Positions 16,651 through 26,553 of a stretch of 37,431 nucleotides of DNA are shown one piece after another; the first letter of the stretch is position 1; every line of letters begins with the position of its first letter. Below the pieces are notes generated by a model. It did no database searches. It had not been told where the DNA came from and saw only the letters and a program-made list of their open reading frames with translations. The DNA is from Acidobacteriota bacterium (GTDB taxonomy: Bacteria; Acidobacteriota; Terriglobia; Acidiferrales; UBA7541): NCBI GenBank assembly GCA_003223255.1, contig QHYJ01000069.1:1-37431 (forward strand), read 5' to 3'. The translations under genes and the position numbers were made by a program.

Positions 16651-17562
16651 CTAACTTGCCGCCGCCATGCTCGGCTCAGAGGGTTTGCGCATTTCGCGAA
16701 TCATGCCAATCAGCGCTTGCGCGGCGCGCGGCAGGCTGCGATCGCGCCGGTAGATCAGTCCGAGTTCGCGCCAGAGATCCACGCCTTCCACGTTCAACAG
16801 CTTCACTTCCCCGGCCTTCACATAATCCCGCGCAAAGCTCTCGCTAATGAACGAGACCCCGGCGTCGGCCACGACAAATCGCTTGATCATGCCGACGCTC
16901 GGCAACTCCATGGCTACGTGAATCCGCGAGCGGTAGGGACGGAACAATTTGTCGAGCACCTGGCGCGTATAACCCGTGCGCGGAAAGATCAGCGGCTGGC
17001 TCGCTACTTCCTCCAGCGTAATCTTCGAGCGATGCGCCAGCGGGTTCCGCGAGCTGACCATGAAGCGCAAGCGGTCTTTGTAAATGCTGTGCACTTTCAG
17101 GTTGGGAGATTTCACCGGCAGCGTGACAATGCCTACATCGACCGACCCGTCTTCCACGCGCTGTAAAATTTTGTGGCTGAAATTGCGGTAAATGCTGATG
17201 TGCACTTGCGGATAGCGATGCTGGAATTCCGCGAAAATATCCGGCAACAAATACAGGCACGTCGCTTCGTTCGCTCCAAAAACCACCGGGCCTTGCACTA
17301 CGTCCCCTCGGTCGGCAACCAACTGAATCGATTCATCCCGCAGCCGCAACAGCTTTTCTGCGTACTCGAAAAGCGCTTCGCCCGCCGGCGTCAACTCTAC
17401 GGATTTTGCGGAGCGGTCCAGCAGCTTGGCCTTGTAGGCCTGCTCCAATTGGCGAATTTGTGCGCTCACCGCGGACTGGGAGCGGAATACTTTCTGCCCC
17501 GCGCGCGAAAAACTCTTCAGCTTGGCAACGTACACGAACGTGGTAAGTTGGTCGAAGTCCAT
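16651..17562 (-). CDS. LysR-family transcriptional regulator
   Basis: A 303-residue regulator. The N-terminal winged helix-turn-helix covers about residues 3-60, with the usual LysR signature (FVYVAKLKSFSRAGQKVF, then SQSAVSAQIRQLEQAYKAKL and VELTPAGEALFEYAEKLL). From about residue 90 there is a periplasmic-binding-like effector domain (VVFGANEATCLYLLPDIF; VDVGIVTLPVK; VADAGVSFISESFARD). The start ATG at 17562 gives the standard LysR N-terminus; in-frame sequence upstream overlaps the end of gltB. It lies 65 bases behind gltB on the same strand and could be co-transcribed with it. In Bacillus the gltAB regulator GltC is also LysR-type, but there it is divergent, so a link to glutamate synthesis is only a guess. 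Confidence 0.88.
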   Translation of the reverse strand: MDFDQLTTFVYVAKLKSFSRAGQKVFRSQSAVSAQIRQLEQAYKAKLLDRSAKSVELTPAGEALFEYAEKLLRLRDESIQLVADRGDVVQGPVVFGANEATCLYLLPDIFAEFQHRYPQVHISIYRNFSHKILQRVEDGSVDVGIVTLPVKSPNLKVHSIYKDRLRFMVSSRNPLAHRSKITLEEVASQPLIFPRTGYTRQVLDKLFRPYRSRIHVAMELPSVGMIKRFVVADAGVSFISESFARDYVKAGEVKLLNVEGVDLWRELGLIYRRDRSLPRAAQALIGMIREMRKPSEPSMAAAS

Positions 17563-17627
17563 AGTGGGTTTGCCAGATAAGATTATAAGGGAATCTTCTC
17601 TTCCGGCCGTAAGAATTATCCTCTCTT

Positions 17628-20600
17628 TCAGGCTGGTATGGCCGTTTGCGAAATTGGCGCAGCCAGTGGCGGCGCCGGGAAAAATAGCTGGCGCTGCTGA
17701 AACAGGGCGAGAACGGGTTTCCAAGTCGCTTCCACCGAACCCTGAAAATGCCCGGGCTGCACGCGCATCAGCGGCAAGGCCCCGCGGCGGGCCAGCATTC
17801 GCGCTGCCCGCGGACTGCGCGTATGATGAACATGTTCTTCAAGCGCTTGCCGCAGCCACTCCTCTTCTTGCGGTTCGATCTCCACAAGCGACACAAATTC
17901 GTGGTGCAGTACGCCTTCGGCCTCGGCGCGCAAAACGTATGCCAACCCACCGGTCATTCCGGAGCCGAAGTTCAGCCCCAGCGGTCCCAAAATGATTGCG
18001 ATGCCCCCGGTCATGTACTCGCATCCGTGTTGGCCAACACCTTCCACCACCGCGAGGGCACCGCTGTTGCGCACTGCAAACCGCTCACCTGCGCGGCCGG
18101 CAATGAAAAGTTGACCGGAGGTCGCGCCGTAAAGCACCGTGTTTCCCGCAAGAACATCGCCGCGACGCGAAGCCGCCCCCCCCGCAGTGATGGCAATCGT
18201 TCCACCGGACAAGCCTTTTCCCACATAATCGTTGGCTTCTCCGTGAAGCTTGACCGTCACTCCTTCCGCCAGAAATGCCCCGAAACTTTGTCCCGCGCTC
18301 CCACGAAATTCCTGGCTGATCGCTCCATCGCCGACACGGCCGTTCTTCTTTCGTCGCATCAATTCTCCGCTCAGGCCCGCGCCGACACTGCGCTCCGAGT
18401 TTTGAATGGCCCGCGGCACGCTCTGCATGGCAACCGACGCATCGAAATGAACCGCATCTTCCAAAGCGGTCACGTGCAATCCCGGCTCCTGCTGCGGATC
18501 AACGCGATTGGACGGCGAAATCGGCACAATCAGGAACGGATCCATGCCCGACCGGGCTCCGAGCCGGTCGTACCAGCCGGTAAGCTCTCGCAGTGAGCGC
18601 ACGCCCAGTTGCGCCAGCCGGCTGCGCACTTCTTCCGCAAGCGCGCGGAAATACGCGATGACCATCTCTGGCCTGCCTTGGAACCGCGCGCGCAACGTTT
18701 CATCTTGCGTGGCGATCCCCACGGGGCAAGTGTTCAGGTGGCACTGCCGCGCCATCACGCACCCAATCGCCAGCAGCGACGCCGTACCAAAGCCAAATTC
18801 GTCGGCTCCCAGGATCGCCGCAAGCACGATGTCTCGCGCAAATTTTAGGCCTCCGTCCACACGGAGAGAGAGGCGTGAACGGAGGCCCGCGCGAACCAGG
18901 GTGTCATGTGCTTCGCGCAATCCGATTTCCCAAGGAAGCCCCGTGTTCTTGATGGAAGTCAGTGGCGAAGAGCCGGTGCCGCCATTGTGCCCGCTAATGG
19001 TGATGACGTTAGCGCCGGCTTTCGCGACTCCCGCGGCAATGATGCCCACGCCCGCGCCCGAAACGAGTTTCACGCCGATGCGCGCCCGCGGATTCACCGC
19101 GCGCAAATCGTGAATCAATTGCGCCAAGTCTTCGATGCTGTAAATGTCGTGATGCGGCGGCGGCGAAATCAGCGGCGTTCCCGGAGTTGCGTGTCGAATG
19201 CGCGCAATGTACTCGCTGACTTTTATCGCCGGTAACTGTCCGCCCTCGCCGGGCTTCGAGCCCTGCGCCATCTTGATTTCGAGTTCTTCGGCATGCACAA
19301 GGTAGTCGGTCGTAACCCCGAATCGTGCCGAAGCTACTTGCTTGATCTTGTTCGCGGCCGCCGGCTCATAGCGATACGTATTGGGATCTTCCCCGCCTTC
19401 GCCCGTATTGCTGCGCCCGCCCAACTCGTTCATCGCTAGCGCCAGCGTGCGGTGCGCTTCCGGACTCAGCGACCCGAGTGACATCGCTTGCGTGCTGAAG
19501 CGCTTCACGATCGCCTCCACCGGCTCGACTTCTTCCAGCGGGACGGCTGTCTCCGGAACCGTCTCGAGCAAGTCCCGCAGGAAAATCGTGCCCTGCGTTT
19601 CCGCCAGTTCTTCGAAAATAGAATATTGTTTGGCGCTTGGCGCCTTTACAAACGCATGAAGCCTGCGCACCACCTCCGGCGAAGTCGCGTGCAGTTCCGC
19701 GCCTTTCCGGAAGCGGTAAAGTCCCGCGTCGGCCATCTCCTTCCCTTCTGCTGAATACGCCGCTTTGTGCATTTTCAAATAATCGCCAAGGAGGTCGTCC
19801 AACGATTTCTGCCCCGGATAGTCGGACGAGTCTTCGAAGAACTGCTCGCAGAGGTCTTGCGAGAGACCAACGACATCAAACAAATGGCTGTTGCGATAAC
19901 TCGCCAGCGTCGAGACTCCCATGCGCGCCAGCACTTTACGCAGGCCCGCATGGACGGCCATGCGGGCCTTTTCTGCGCCACCCGGCTCAAGGGACTCCAC
20001 AAATTCGTCAGCGAGGTAGGGCCGCACTGCGCTCGCACCGGCTGCTACAAGAAGCGCGACATGATGCGTGTCAAAAACTTGCGCCGATTCCACAATCAGC
20101 GGCACATCCCACAATCCCTCTCGCACCATCGCCTTCCACACCGCCGCCGTCGCCAGCAGCGCCGGTAGCGGCGCGCGATCCGCCGAAATCCCGCGATCCG
20201 AGAGGAGGAGGAGTCCCGGGGGATCGCTGCTGCTCAGTGGAGTAGTGGACAGCTGAGCAAAACTGCAGCGCGCTCCCGGGACTCCCGCCGCGGCAGGGAA
20301 CGTAAAGTCGATGCGTCGCACCGAGCCAGACATTTCGCCTAACTGCGACAATTGCTCGGCCGTCATTAGCGGACTCGGCAGCGTCACTCCGCCCTTCAAA
20401 TGCACATCGAGTGACATAACGTGCGTCTCGCGCAGAGGGTCGATCGGCGGGTTCGTCACTTGCGCAAACCGCTGCTTGCAGTAATCCCACAAAGTTCTAG
20501 GCAAAGTGGAGAGAAACGCCGGCGGCGCGTCGTCCCCCATGCTCCAATCCGCTTCTTTGCCGCGAAGCAATGCCGAAAACAGGATTTTGAATTGATCTTC

Positions 20601-22010
20601 GGTCCATCCCGCCGCGCCGGCGACGCGCTTGGCATCGCCGGCAGCGGTCGGTCGCAAACCAAAAACTTCTGGGAGTCGCTTTTGTGCAACAGCGTTGTGT
20701 GCTTGCTGCGCCGCCATTCTCTTGAGCACGTCGCGCCACCGCAAGAATTGCCCGGAAGCCGGATTGGCCAGGACCATTTCGCCGGGGCCGAGGCGTTGTC
20801 GCTCGGCGATCCGTGATTCTTCCAAGTCGACCAGCCCGGTCTCCGATCCCAGAATCAGCAATCCGTCATGCGTCAGCGTATAGCGCAGCGGTCGCAGGCC
20901 GTTGCGGTCGAGTTTTGCTCCCACCCACTGGCCATCGGAAAAGACCATCGCTGCGGGGCCATCCCACGGCTCCGTGTGCTGCGACAAAGCGCTCAAGGCG
21001 GATCGCACATCGCGCGAAAGCAACGGATCTTTCTCATAAGCCGGGGGCATCATCGCCAGCAGCGCTTCTTCCGACGAAAGTCCATCGAGCAACCGCAGCT
21101 CAAAACCATTGTCAAAACTCGCGGAGTCACTGACGTTATCTTCCAGAATCGAAAACCACGGCCCGACTTTGAGCCGTTCCCGGATTTCCCGTTCTTTGGC
21201 GCGCAACCATCGACGGTTCGACACGATGGTGTTGATCTCGCCGTTGTGCGCGACGTAGCGGAAAGGCTGCGCTAGATGCCAGGAAGGCTGCGTGTTCGTC
21301 GAATAACGTTGATGGAAAACCGCGAAGGTCACGGCAAACGAATGATCGCGCAAATCGTCGTAAAACTGCGGAAACTGCCAGGGGGTAAGGAGACCTTTGT
21401 AAACGATGGTCCGCGACGAGAGCGAACAGAGGTAGCTACGCGGCGGCAGCAACGATTCCGCGCGCTTTCTCAAAAGCATCAAACGCCTCTCGAAGCCCTT
21501 CGCTTCTTTCGAAACATCGGACGCCGCAACGAAGAACTGCCAAATCTCCGGCATGGTTTCGAGCGCTTTACGCCCCAGCGCGTTGAGGTTCACAGGAACG
21601 CGCCGCCAGCCGGCCACTCGCAATCGTTCCGTGTCAGCTGCAATCTCCATGGCCGCGCGAAATTCCGTGGTCGCTGAAGCCGGGAGAAATGCAAATCCCA
21701 CTCCAAAATGTTCCGGCAGTTCGACATGCAGCTCCTGCGCGCGCTCGCGGAAAAACTTCTGCGGCAGCGATGTCAGCAATCCCGCGCCATCGCCGCTCGC
21801 GCCGTCCGCATCCACGCCGCCGCGGTGCGTCAGGCGCTCCAGCGCGGTCAAAGAAATTTGAATGATTTCGTAGCTGGGTGCTCCGCCCAGGCGGGTAACA
21901 AAACCGGTGCCGCAAGCATCGTGGTCAGGGTGGCCCCAATTGGGATGCCGTCCCCGGTCAAGCCCGGAGCGCCTGCCCGCAAAGCCAGTTTGGCTTCGAC
22001 AATTCGACAT
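17628..22010 (-). CDS. gltB: Glutamate synthase, large (alpha) subunit
   Basis: A 1460-residue enzyme, close to the usual 1480-1520. It transfers the amide of glutamine to 2-oxoglutarate to give two glutamates. After a 32-residue propeptide, C33 (HDACGTGF) is the class II amidotransferase nucleophile, and the glutaminase domain runs to about 430. The central domain follows. The FMN/2-oxoglutarate synthase domain (about 800-1180) contains GARIGVKLVSGAGVG, ISGHNGGTG and the 3Fe-4S cysteines in CVMARQCHLNTCPVG. The C-terminal beta-helix has repeated Gly motifs (GEANDYVGKGLSGGTI). No gltD is present in the window, so the small NADPH/NADH subunit must be elsewhere, or ferredoxin is used. It lies 170 bases after tldE and 65 before a LysR gene. 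A 15-bp palindrome abuts the start codon. Confidence 0.96.
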   Translation of the reverse strand: MSNCRSQTGFAGRRSGLDRGRHPNWGHPDHDACGTGFVTRLGGAPSYEIIQISLTALERLTHRGGVDADGASGDGAGLLTSLPQKFFRERAQELHVELPEHFGVGFAFLPASATTEFRAAMEIAADTERLRVAGWRRVPVNLNALGRKALETMPEIWQFFVAASDVSKEAKGFERRLMLLRKRAESLLPPRSYLCSLSSRTIVYKGLLTPWQFPQFYDDLRDHSFAVTFAVFHQRYSTNTQPSWHLAQPFRYVAHNGEINTIVSNRRWLRAKEREIRERLKVGPWFSILEDNVSDSASFDNGFELRLLDGLSSEEALLAMMPPAYEKDPLLSRDVRSALSALSQHTEPWDGPAAMVFSDGQWVGAKLDRNGLRPLRYTLTHDGLLILGSETGLVDLEESRIAERQRLGPGEMVLANPASGQFLRWRDVLKRMAAQQAHNAVAQKRLPEVFGLRPTAAGDAKRVAGAAGWTEDQFKILFSALLRGKEADWSMGDDAPPAFLSTLPRTLWDYCKQRFAQVTNPPIDPLRETHVMSLDVHLKGGVTLPSPLMTAEQLSQLGEMSGSVRRIDFTFPAAAGVPGARCSFAQLSTTPLSSSDPPGLLLLSDRGISADRAPLPALLATAAVWKAMVREGLWDVPLIVESAQVFDTHHVALLVAAGASAVRPYLADEFVESLEPGGAEKARMAVHAGLRKVLARMGVSTLASYRNSHLFDVVGLSQDLCEQFFEDSSDYPGQKSLDDLLGDYLKMHKAAYSAEGKEMADAGLYRFRKGAELHATSPEVVRRLHAFVKAPSAKQYSIFEELAETQGTIFLRDLLETVPETAVPLEEVEPVEAIVKRFSTQAMSLGSLSPEAHRTLALAMNELGGRSNTGEGGEDPNTYRYEPAAANKIKQVASARFGVTTDYLVHAEELEIKMAQGSKPGEGGQLPAIKVSEYIARIRHATPGTPLISPPPHHDIYSIEDLAQLIHDLRAVNPRARIGVKLVSGAGVGIIAAGVAKAGANVITISGHNGGTGSSPLTSIKNTGLPWEIGLREAHDTLVRAGLRSRLSLRVDGGLKFARDIVLAAILGADEFGFGTASLLAIGCVMARQCHLNTCPVGIATQDETLRARFQGRPEMVIAYFRALAEEVRSRLAQLGVRSLRELTGWYDRLGARSGMDPFLIVPISPSNRVDPQQEPGLHVTALEDAVHFDASVAMQSVPRAIQNSERSVGAGLSGELMRRKKNGRVGDGAISQEFRGSAGQSFGAFLAEGVTVKLHGEANDYVGKGLSGGTIAITAGGAASRRGDVLAGNTVLYGATSGQLFIAGRAGERFAVRNSGALAVVEGVGQHGCEYMTGGIAIILGPLGLNFGSGMTGGLAYVLRAEAEGVLHHEFVSLVEIEPQEEEWLRQALEEHVHHTRSPRAARMLARRGALPLMRVQPGHFQGSVEATWKPVLALFQQRQLFFPAPPLAAPISQTAIPA

Positions 22011-22012
22011 AT

Positions 22013-22027
22013 CCGTTTATTAAACGG
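22013..22027 (-). promoter_or_regulatory. 15-bp palindrome abutting the gltB start codon
   Basis: CCGTTTA and TAAACGG flank a single central base, two bases upstream of the gltB ATG on the minus strand. It overlaps the place where a ribosome-binding site would be, and no good Shine-Dalgarno is seen. It may be an operator or an RNA hairpin controlling gltB translation. Function inferred only. Confidence 0.4.
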
Positions 22028-22086
22028 GCAGGACCTTTATGTACAACTCAGAATTTCGATGCACTGCATTGATTTCTTGATAGGAA

Positions 22087-22100
22087 GGGCGGGACCGCCC
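22087..22100. repeat. Short GC palindrome between tldE and gltB
   Basis: GGGCGG and CCGCCC face each other across GA. It lies in the 170-base gap between the tldE stop (22181) and the gltB start (22010). It may be a small dispersed element or a weak hairpin; no T run follows in either direction. Confidence 0.35.
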
Positions 22101-22180
22101 CCACTTGTCATCCGGCCCTCAGGTCGCGGTCTTCCGCGGCCCGCGGCGGAGGGATCTGCTTTTTAATTTCTCAGAACGGG

Positions 22181-23584
22181 TCAAAACTTTGTGACTTCGG
22201 AGAAATGGAAGTCGCGAACTTTCATTGCCGGCACCACCATTTCAAACGACTCTTCTCGCGTGGCGCGAACGGCGGGGCCCATCAGTTCGACGTTATTCAA
22301 CATTTCGATGAGCGACTGATTGAAGCGGAAATTCTTGACGGCACCGGTAACTTTTCCATTTTCAACAAAAAACAGGCCGTCGCGGGTCATCCCGGTCATC
22401 ACTTTTTCGTAGGGATCCACTTCGCGGATGTACCACAGTCGCGTCACCAACAACCCTCGGTCCGTGGAAGCCATCATCTTCTCCACCGAAGAATCCCCGC
22501 CGCCGAATACCAGATTCATCGGCGCTTCCCCGTATTCGTTCGGCAGCGCAAACCCGTGGCCGGTTGGCTTTCTACGCGCGATCTTCGCCGACGCCCGCGA
22601 ATATACGAGGTTCTTGGGGACGCCACGGTCCAAGAGCAAAACTCTCTGCCGCGGCATGCCCTCTCCGTCAAATGGCGCGCCCTTTTGCAGGGGATGAAAC
22701 ACGTCGTCGCTGATGCTGATATTCTTTCCCAAAAGCTGCTTCCCCATGCGGTTATTCAGGCAGGAGCGTTTGTCCCGCACCGCCGTGGCGGCAAAGTCGT
22801 AAAACATAAACCCGACCAGATCGAGCACCGCCGCCGGCTCGAGAATCACTGTGTAACGCCCCGGCGCCAGCTCCGTCGTTTTCACGGCAAGATGTGCTTT
22901 TTCGCTAGCCCTCTCCGCGAGCTTCTGCGGATGCATCTCCCGCACGTCGGCGGAATCCGCTTTGGCCCAGCTTGCCGCCGGATCTTCCTGCATGGTAATC
23001 GAGAATTGCGAATGCGTTTCGCTGTACGGCGCAAACAGCCCGCGCGAATTGCCCACTGCTGTCTGGCTCTGCCCGCTCGAAAAAATTCCCGCCGCCACTT
23101 GTCCTTTCTTAGCGGCGAGATCGCAAGCCAGCCGGACCGCGCACGCCCGCTCTTCGGGAGTGAGCGCAGCCGTTGCCTTGATGAACCGGTTCACCGCCCG
23201 GTACCGCTGCCTCCCCGGCATCGGCAGCAGTCGCGGATCGCGCGGCTCGCTGTGCGCCAAGGAAAGCGACGCTTCGATCGTCGCACGGAGCGAGTCTTCG
23301 TCCAGCCGATTTGTGGTCGCCCGCGCGGTGCGCCCGCCGGTCACCGTGCGAACCGAAACCGTCACCACATGTTCGAAAACGTTTTGGTGAATGCCATTAT
23401 TCGCAAAGCGCGTCAACGCATCGGCCACTTCATCCACGTGGACTTCCGTTTCCACAGCATCCGTGGATTTGGCCAATCGCAAAACGGTTTCGACAATTCC
23501 CCGCAGTTCGCGCGACGGCAGCAGGTCTACGCGCTCTGACTTTCTCCCAACGGCTGGTTTTCTTGGGCCGGCGACCATTGTCAT
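22181..23584 (-). CDS. tldE: TldE/PmbA metalloprotease partner subunit
   Basis: A 467-residue homologue of TldE (PmbA), the non-catalytic partner of the TldD peptidase. The complex processes microcin precursors and antitoxins in enterobacteria. Its native role here is unknown. Motifs include GIHQNVFEHVVTVSVRTV, the long DVFHPLQKGAPFDGEGMP turn and the C-terminal GLLVTRLWYIREVDPYEKVM, all typical of the family. It lacks the HExxxH of TldD. The start is ATG 23584, which overlaps the tldD stop in an ATGA arrangement, so translation is coupled and the two proteins should be made in matched amounts. A longer reading upstream to 23698 lies inside tldD and is rejected. Confidence 0.93.
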   Translation of the reverse strand: MTMVAGPRKPAVGRKSERVDLLPSRELRGIVETVLRLAKSTDAVETEVHVDEVADALTRFANNGIHQNVFEHVVTVSVRTVTGGRTARATTNRLDEDSLRATIEASLSLAHSEPRDPRLLPMPGRQRYRAVNRFIKATAALTPEERACAVRLACDLAAKKGQVAAGIFSSGQSQTAVGNSRGLFAPYSETHSQFSITMQEDPAASWAKADSADVREMHPQKLAERASEKAHLAVKTTELAPGRYTVILEPAAVLDLVGFMFYDFAATAVRDKRSCLNNRMGKQLLGKNISISDDVFHPLQKGAPFDGEGMPRQRVLLLDRGVPKNLVYSRASAKIARRKPTGHGFALPNEYGEAPMNLVFGGGDSSVEKMMASTDRGLLVTRLWYIREVDPYEKVMTGMTRDGLFFVENGKVTGAVKNFRFNQSLIEMLNNVELMGPAVRATREESFEMVVPAMKVRDFHFSEVTKF

Positions 23585-25050
23585 TGTTTGGAAAAAGCCG
23601 TTCCGATCCTCACGTTGCGAAAACGCGCAGGAGCTGCGCCGTGTCCCGTGCCCATGGTTTGCATTGGCTGCCCCTTGCCGCAGTTCGGTGTACCCCACAG
23701 CGTCCAGTGGTCAAACTTGCAGATCGCGTCACACGAATTCCAGAACTCCGTTGTGATTCCGCTGTAGCTCGGATTCTTGATCATCCGCATTTTTTTTCCG
23801 CCCTTGATCTCCCAGCCGATTTCCGTGGAAAACTGGAATTGGTATCTCCGGTCGTCAATGGACCACGACCGGTTCGTATCCATCAAAATTCCATCCGCGG
23901 TATGGGCAATCAGGTCGTCGTAGTCCCACGTCCCCGGTAGCAGGCTCACGTTGGTCATGCGAATAATCGGCAGCCGATTCCAGCTTTCTGTCCGCATCGT
24001 TCCTGACGAGCGTTCGAGTCCGATTAAGTGCGCCGTTTCGCGGTTCGACAAATAGCCACGAAACTTTCCGTCTTTGATAATGTCAGTGCATTGCGCGGGA
24101 ACGCCTTCGTCGTCATAAGCAAACGTGCCCAGCCCGCGCCCGTGATCCAGCCGCGCATCTGCTACGACATTCACAACGCTCGAGGCATATTTCAACTTGT
24201 TCAACTGGTTCAGCGTGAGAAAACTCGTCCCCGCAAAATTCGCTTCTTGCCCTAGAACACGATCGAGCTCGATCGGATGCCCGATCGATTCGTGAATCTG
24301 CAAGCCCAATTGATTTCCGGCAAGGATCAGCGTGCCAAATTTCTCCGGGCATTGTGCCGCCGAGTGCAGCGCCGCTGCTTCTTCCGCGATCACCGGCGCA
24401 TGCTTCATCAAGTCCAGCGATTCCACCAATTCGTAGCCTTCCAGCGCGTGCTGCCCGCCAAAACTATTCGGATACGAACGCTTTTGGATTTCCCCGCCCT
24501 GGAACGACGTCGCGCCAATTCCGCATCCCGAAATCACTTTGCGCTGATGAATTCGCGACCCGATGCTCGACGCAAACCACGAGTCCATCTTGCGAAACTG
24601 CATGTTGGTTTCCGTCAGCGTGACGCCTTTCACCTTGCGCATTTCGCCGTCGGCGGCAAGGAGCAACGCAAGCTGCATCTCCAACGGAATCTCGAAGGGA
24701 TCTTTGCGGAAGGGACTCTGCCAGCTATCTACGTAGGCTTTCTCCCGCGCTAGCACCACGTTGCTGCGTTTCGCCAGCGCCGAAGCTTTCGCGATGGAAA
24801 CCGCCTGCGCCGCGCACGCCGCTACACCTTCGCGCGTCAGCCGGTCGGTGGAAGCAAATCCCCACGCGCCGTTCGCCAGCACGCGAACCCCGATACCAAT
24901 CGATTCGCTTTGCGCCAGCGTCCCCACTTGGCCATTCTTCGTCGTCAGGTCGCGCTGCCGCAAATGCATCGTGCGTACGTCGCCATACGAAGCGCCGCGC
25001 AATTTCGCCGTGTCCAACGCGTTGGTGCACAGATCCCACATGAGCTTCAC
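23581..25050 (-). CDS. tldD: TldD metallopeptidase
   Basis: A 489-residue zinc peptidase of the TldD/PmbA family. The metal motif is HESIGHPIELDR (H253, E254, H258), followed by the conserved long glycine-rich stretch. The C-terminal region (WTLWGTPNCGKGQPMQTMG, then GHGAAPARFRNVRIGTAF) is the usual TldD end. It forms a heterodimer with TldE, whose gene overlaps the stop codon by four bases. The first codon is probably GTG 25050, although an ATG lies at 25041; neither has a clear ribosome site. It is 111 bases after ahcY, with a strong palindrome (25085-25106) in the gap. The substrate in this organism is unknown. Confidence 0.94.
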   Translation of the reverse strand: MKLMWDLCTNALDTAKLRGASYGDVRTMHLRQRDLTTKNGQVGTLAQSESIGIGVRVLANGAWGFASTDRLTREGVAACAAQAVSIAKASALAKRSNVVLAREKAYVDSWQSPFRKDPFEIPLEMQLALLLAADGEMRKVKGVTLTETNMQFRKMDSWFASSIGSRIHQRKVISGCGIGATSFQGGEIQKRSYPNSFGGQHALEGYELVESLDLMKHAPVIAEEAAALHSAAQCPEKFGTLILAGNQLGLQIHESIGHPIELDRVLGQEANFAGTSFLTLNQLNKLKYASSVVNVVADARLDHGRGLGTFAYDDEGVPAQCTDIIKDGKFRGYLSNRETAHLIGLERSSGTMRTESWNRLPIIRMTNVSLLPGTWDYDDLIAHTADGILMDTNRSWSIDDRRYQFQFSTEIGWEIKGGKKMRMIKNPSYSGITTEFWNSCDAICKFDHWTLWGTPNCGKGQPMQTMGTGHGAAPARFRNVRIGTAFSKQ

Positions 25051-25084
25051 TCAAACTGAATCAATTTGCCTTTAGAAAAACTTG

Positions 25085-25106
25085 GGGGCGCAACCCCTTG
25101 CGCCCC
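25085..25106. repeat. Strong palindrome between ahcY and tldD
   Basis: GGGGCGCAA and TTGCGCCCC face each other across a CCCC loop (9-bp arms). No T run follows. It may act as a transcription-attenuating hairpin in the metK-ahcY-tldD-tldE transcript, or be a dispersed REP-like element like those in dnaE2. Confidence 0.5.
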
Positions 25107-25161
25107 TAAGAAGATATCATGTTTGCAAAGCTAAGCTTCGCTGCGAAGGAATTCGCCCGCC

Positions 25162-26460
<1,299 letters not shown>

Positions 26461-26520
26461 TTAAATACACTTACCTCTCTGCTGCCCCGCTGCTCATCCC
26501 TTGTCACTTTGGTTTTTCTT

Positions 26521-26550
26521 ACGGTAAACGGCGAACGGTCAGCGGCGAAC
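26521..26550. repeat. Tandem heptamer repeat between metK and ahcY
   Basis: Four back-to-back 7-base units: ACGGTAA, ACGGCGA, ACGGTCA, GCGGCGA, followed by AC. The consensus is RCGGYVA. The array ends four bases from the metK stop codon (26554). Such heptad arrays occur as dispersed short tandem repeats in some bacteria. No role is evident. Confidence 0.55.
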
Positions 26551-26553
26551 CTC

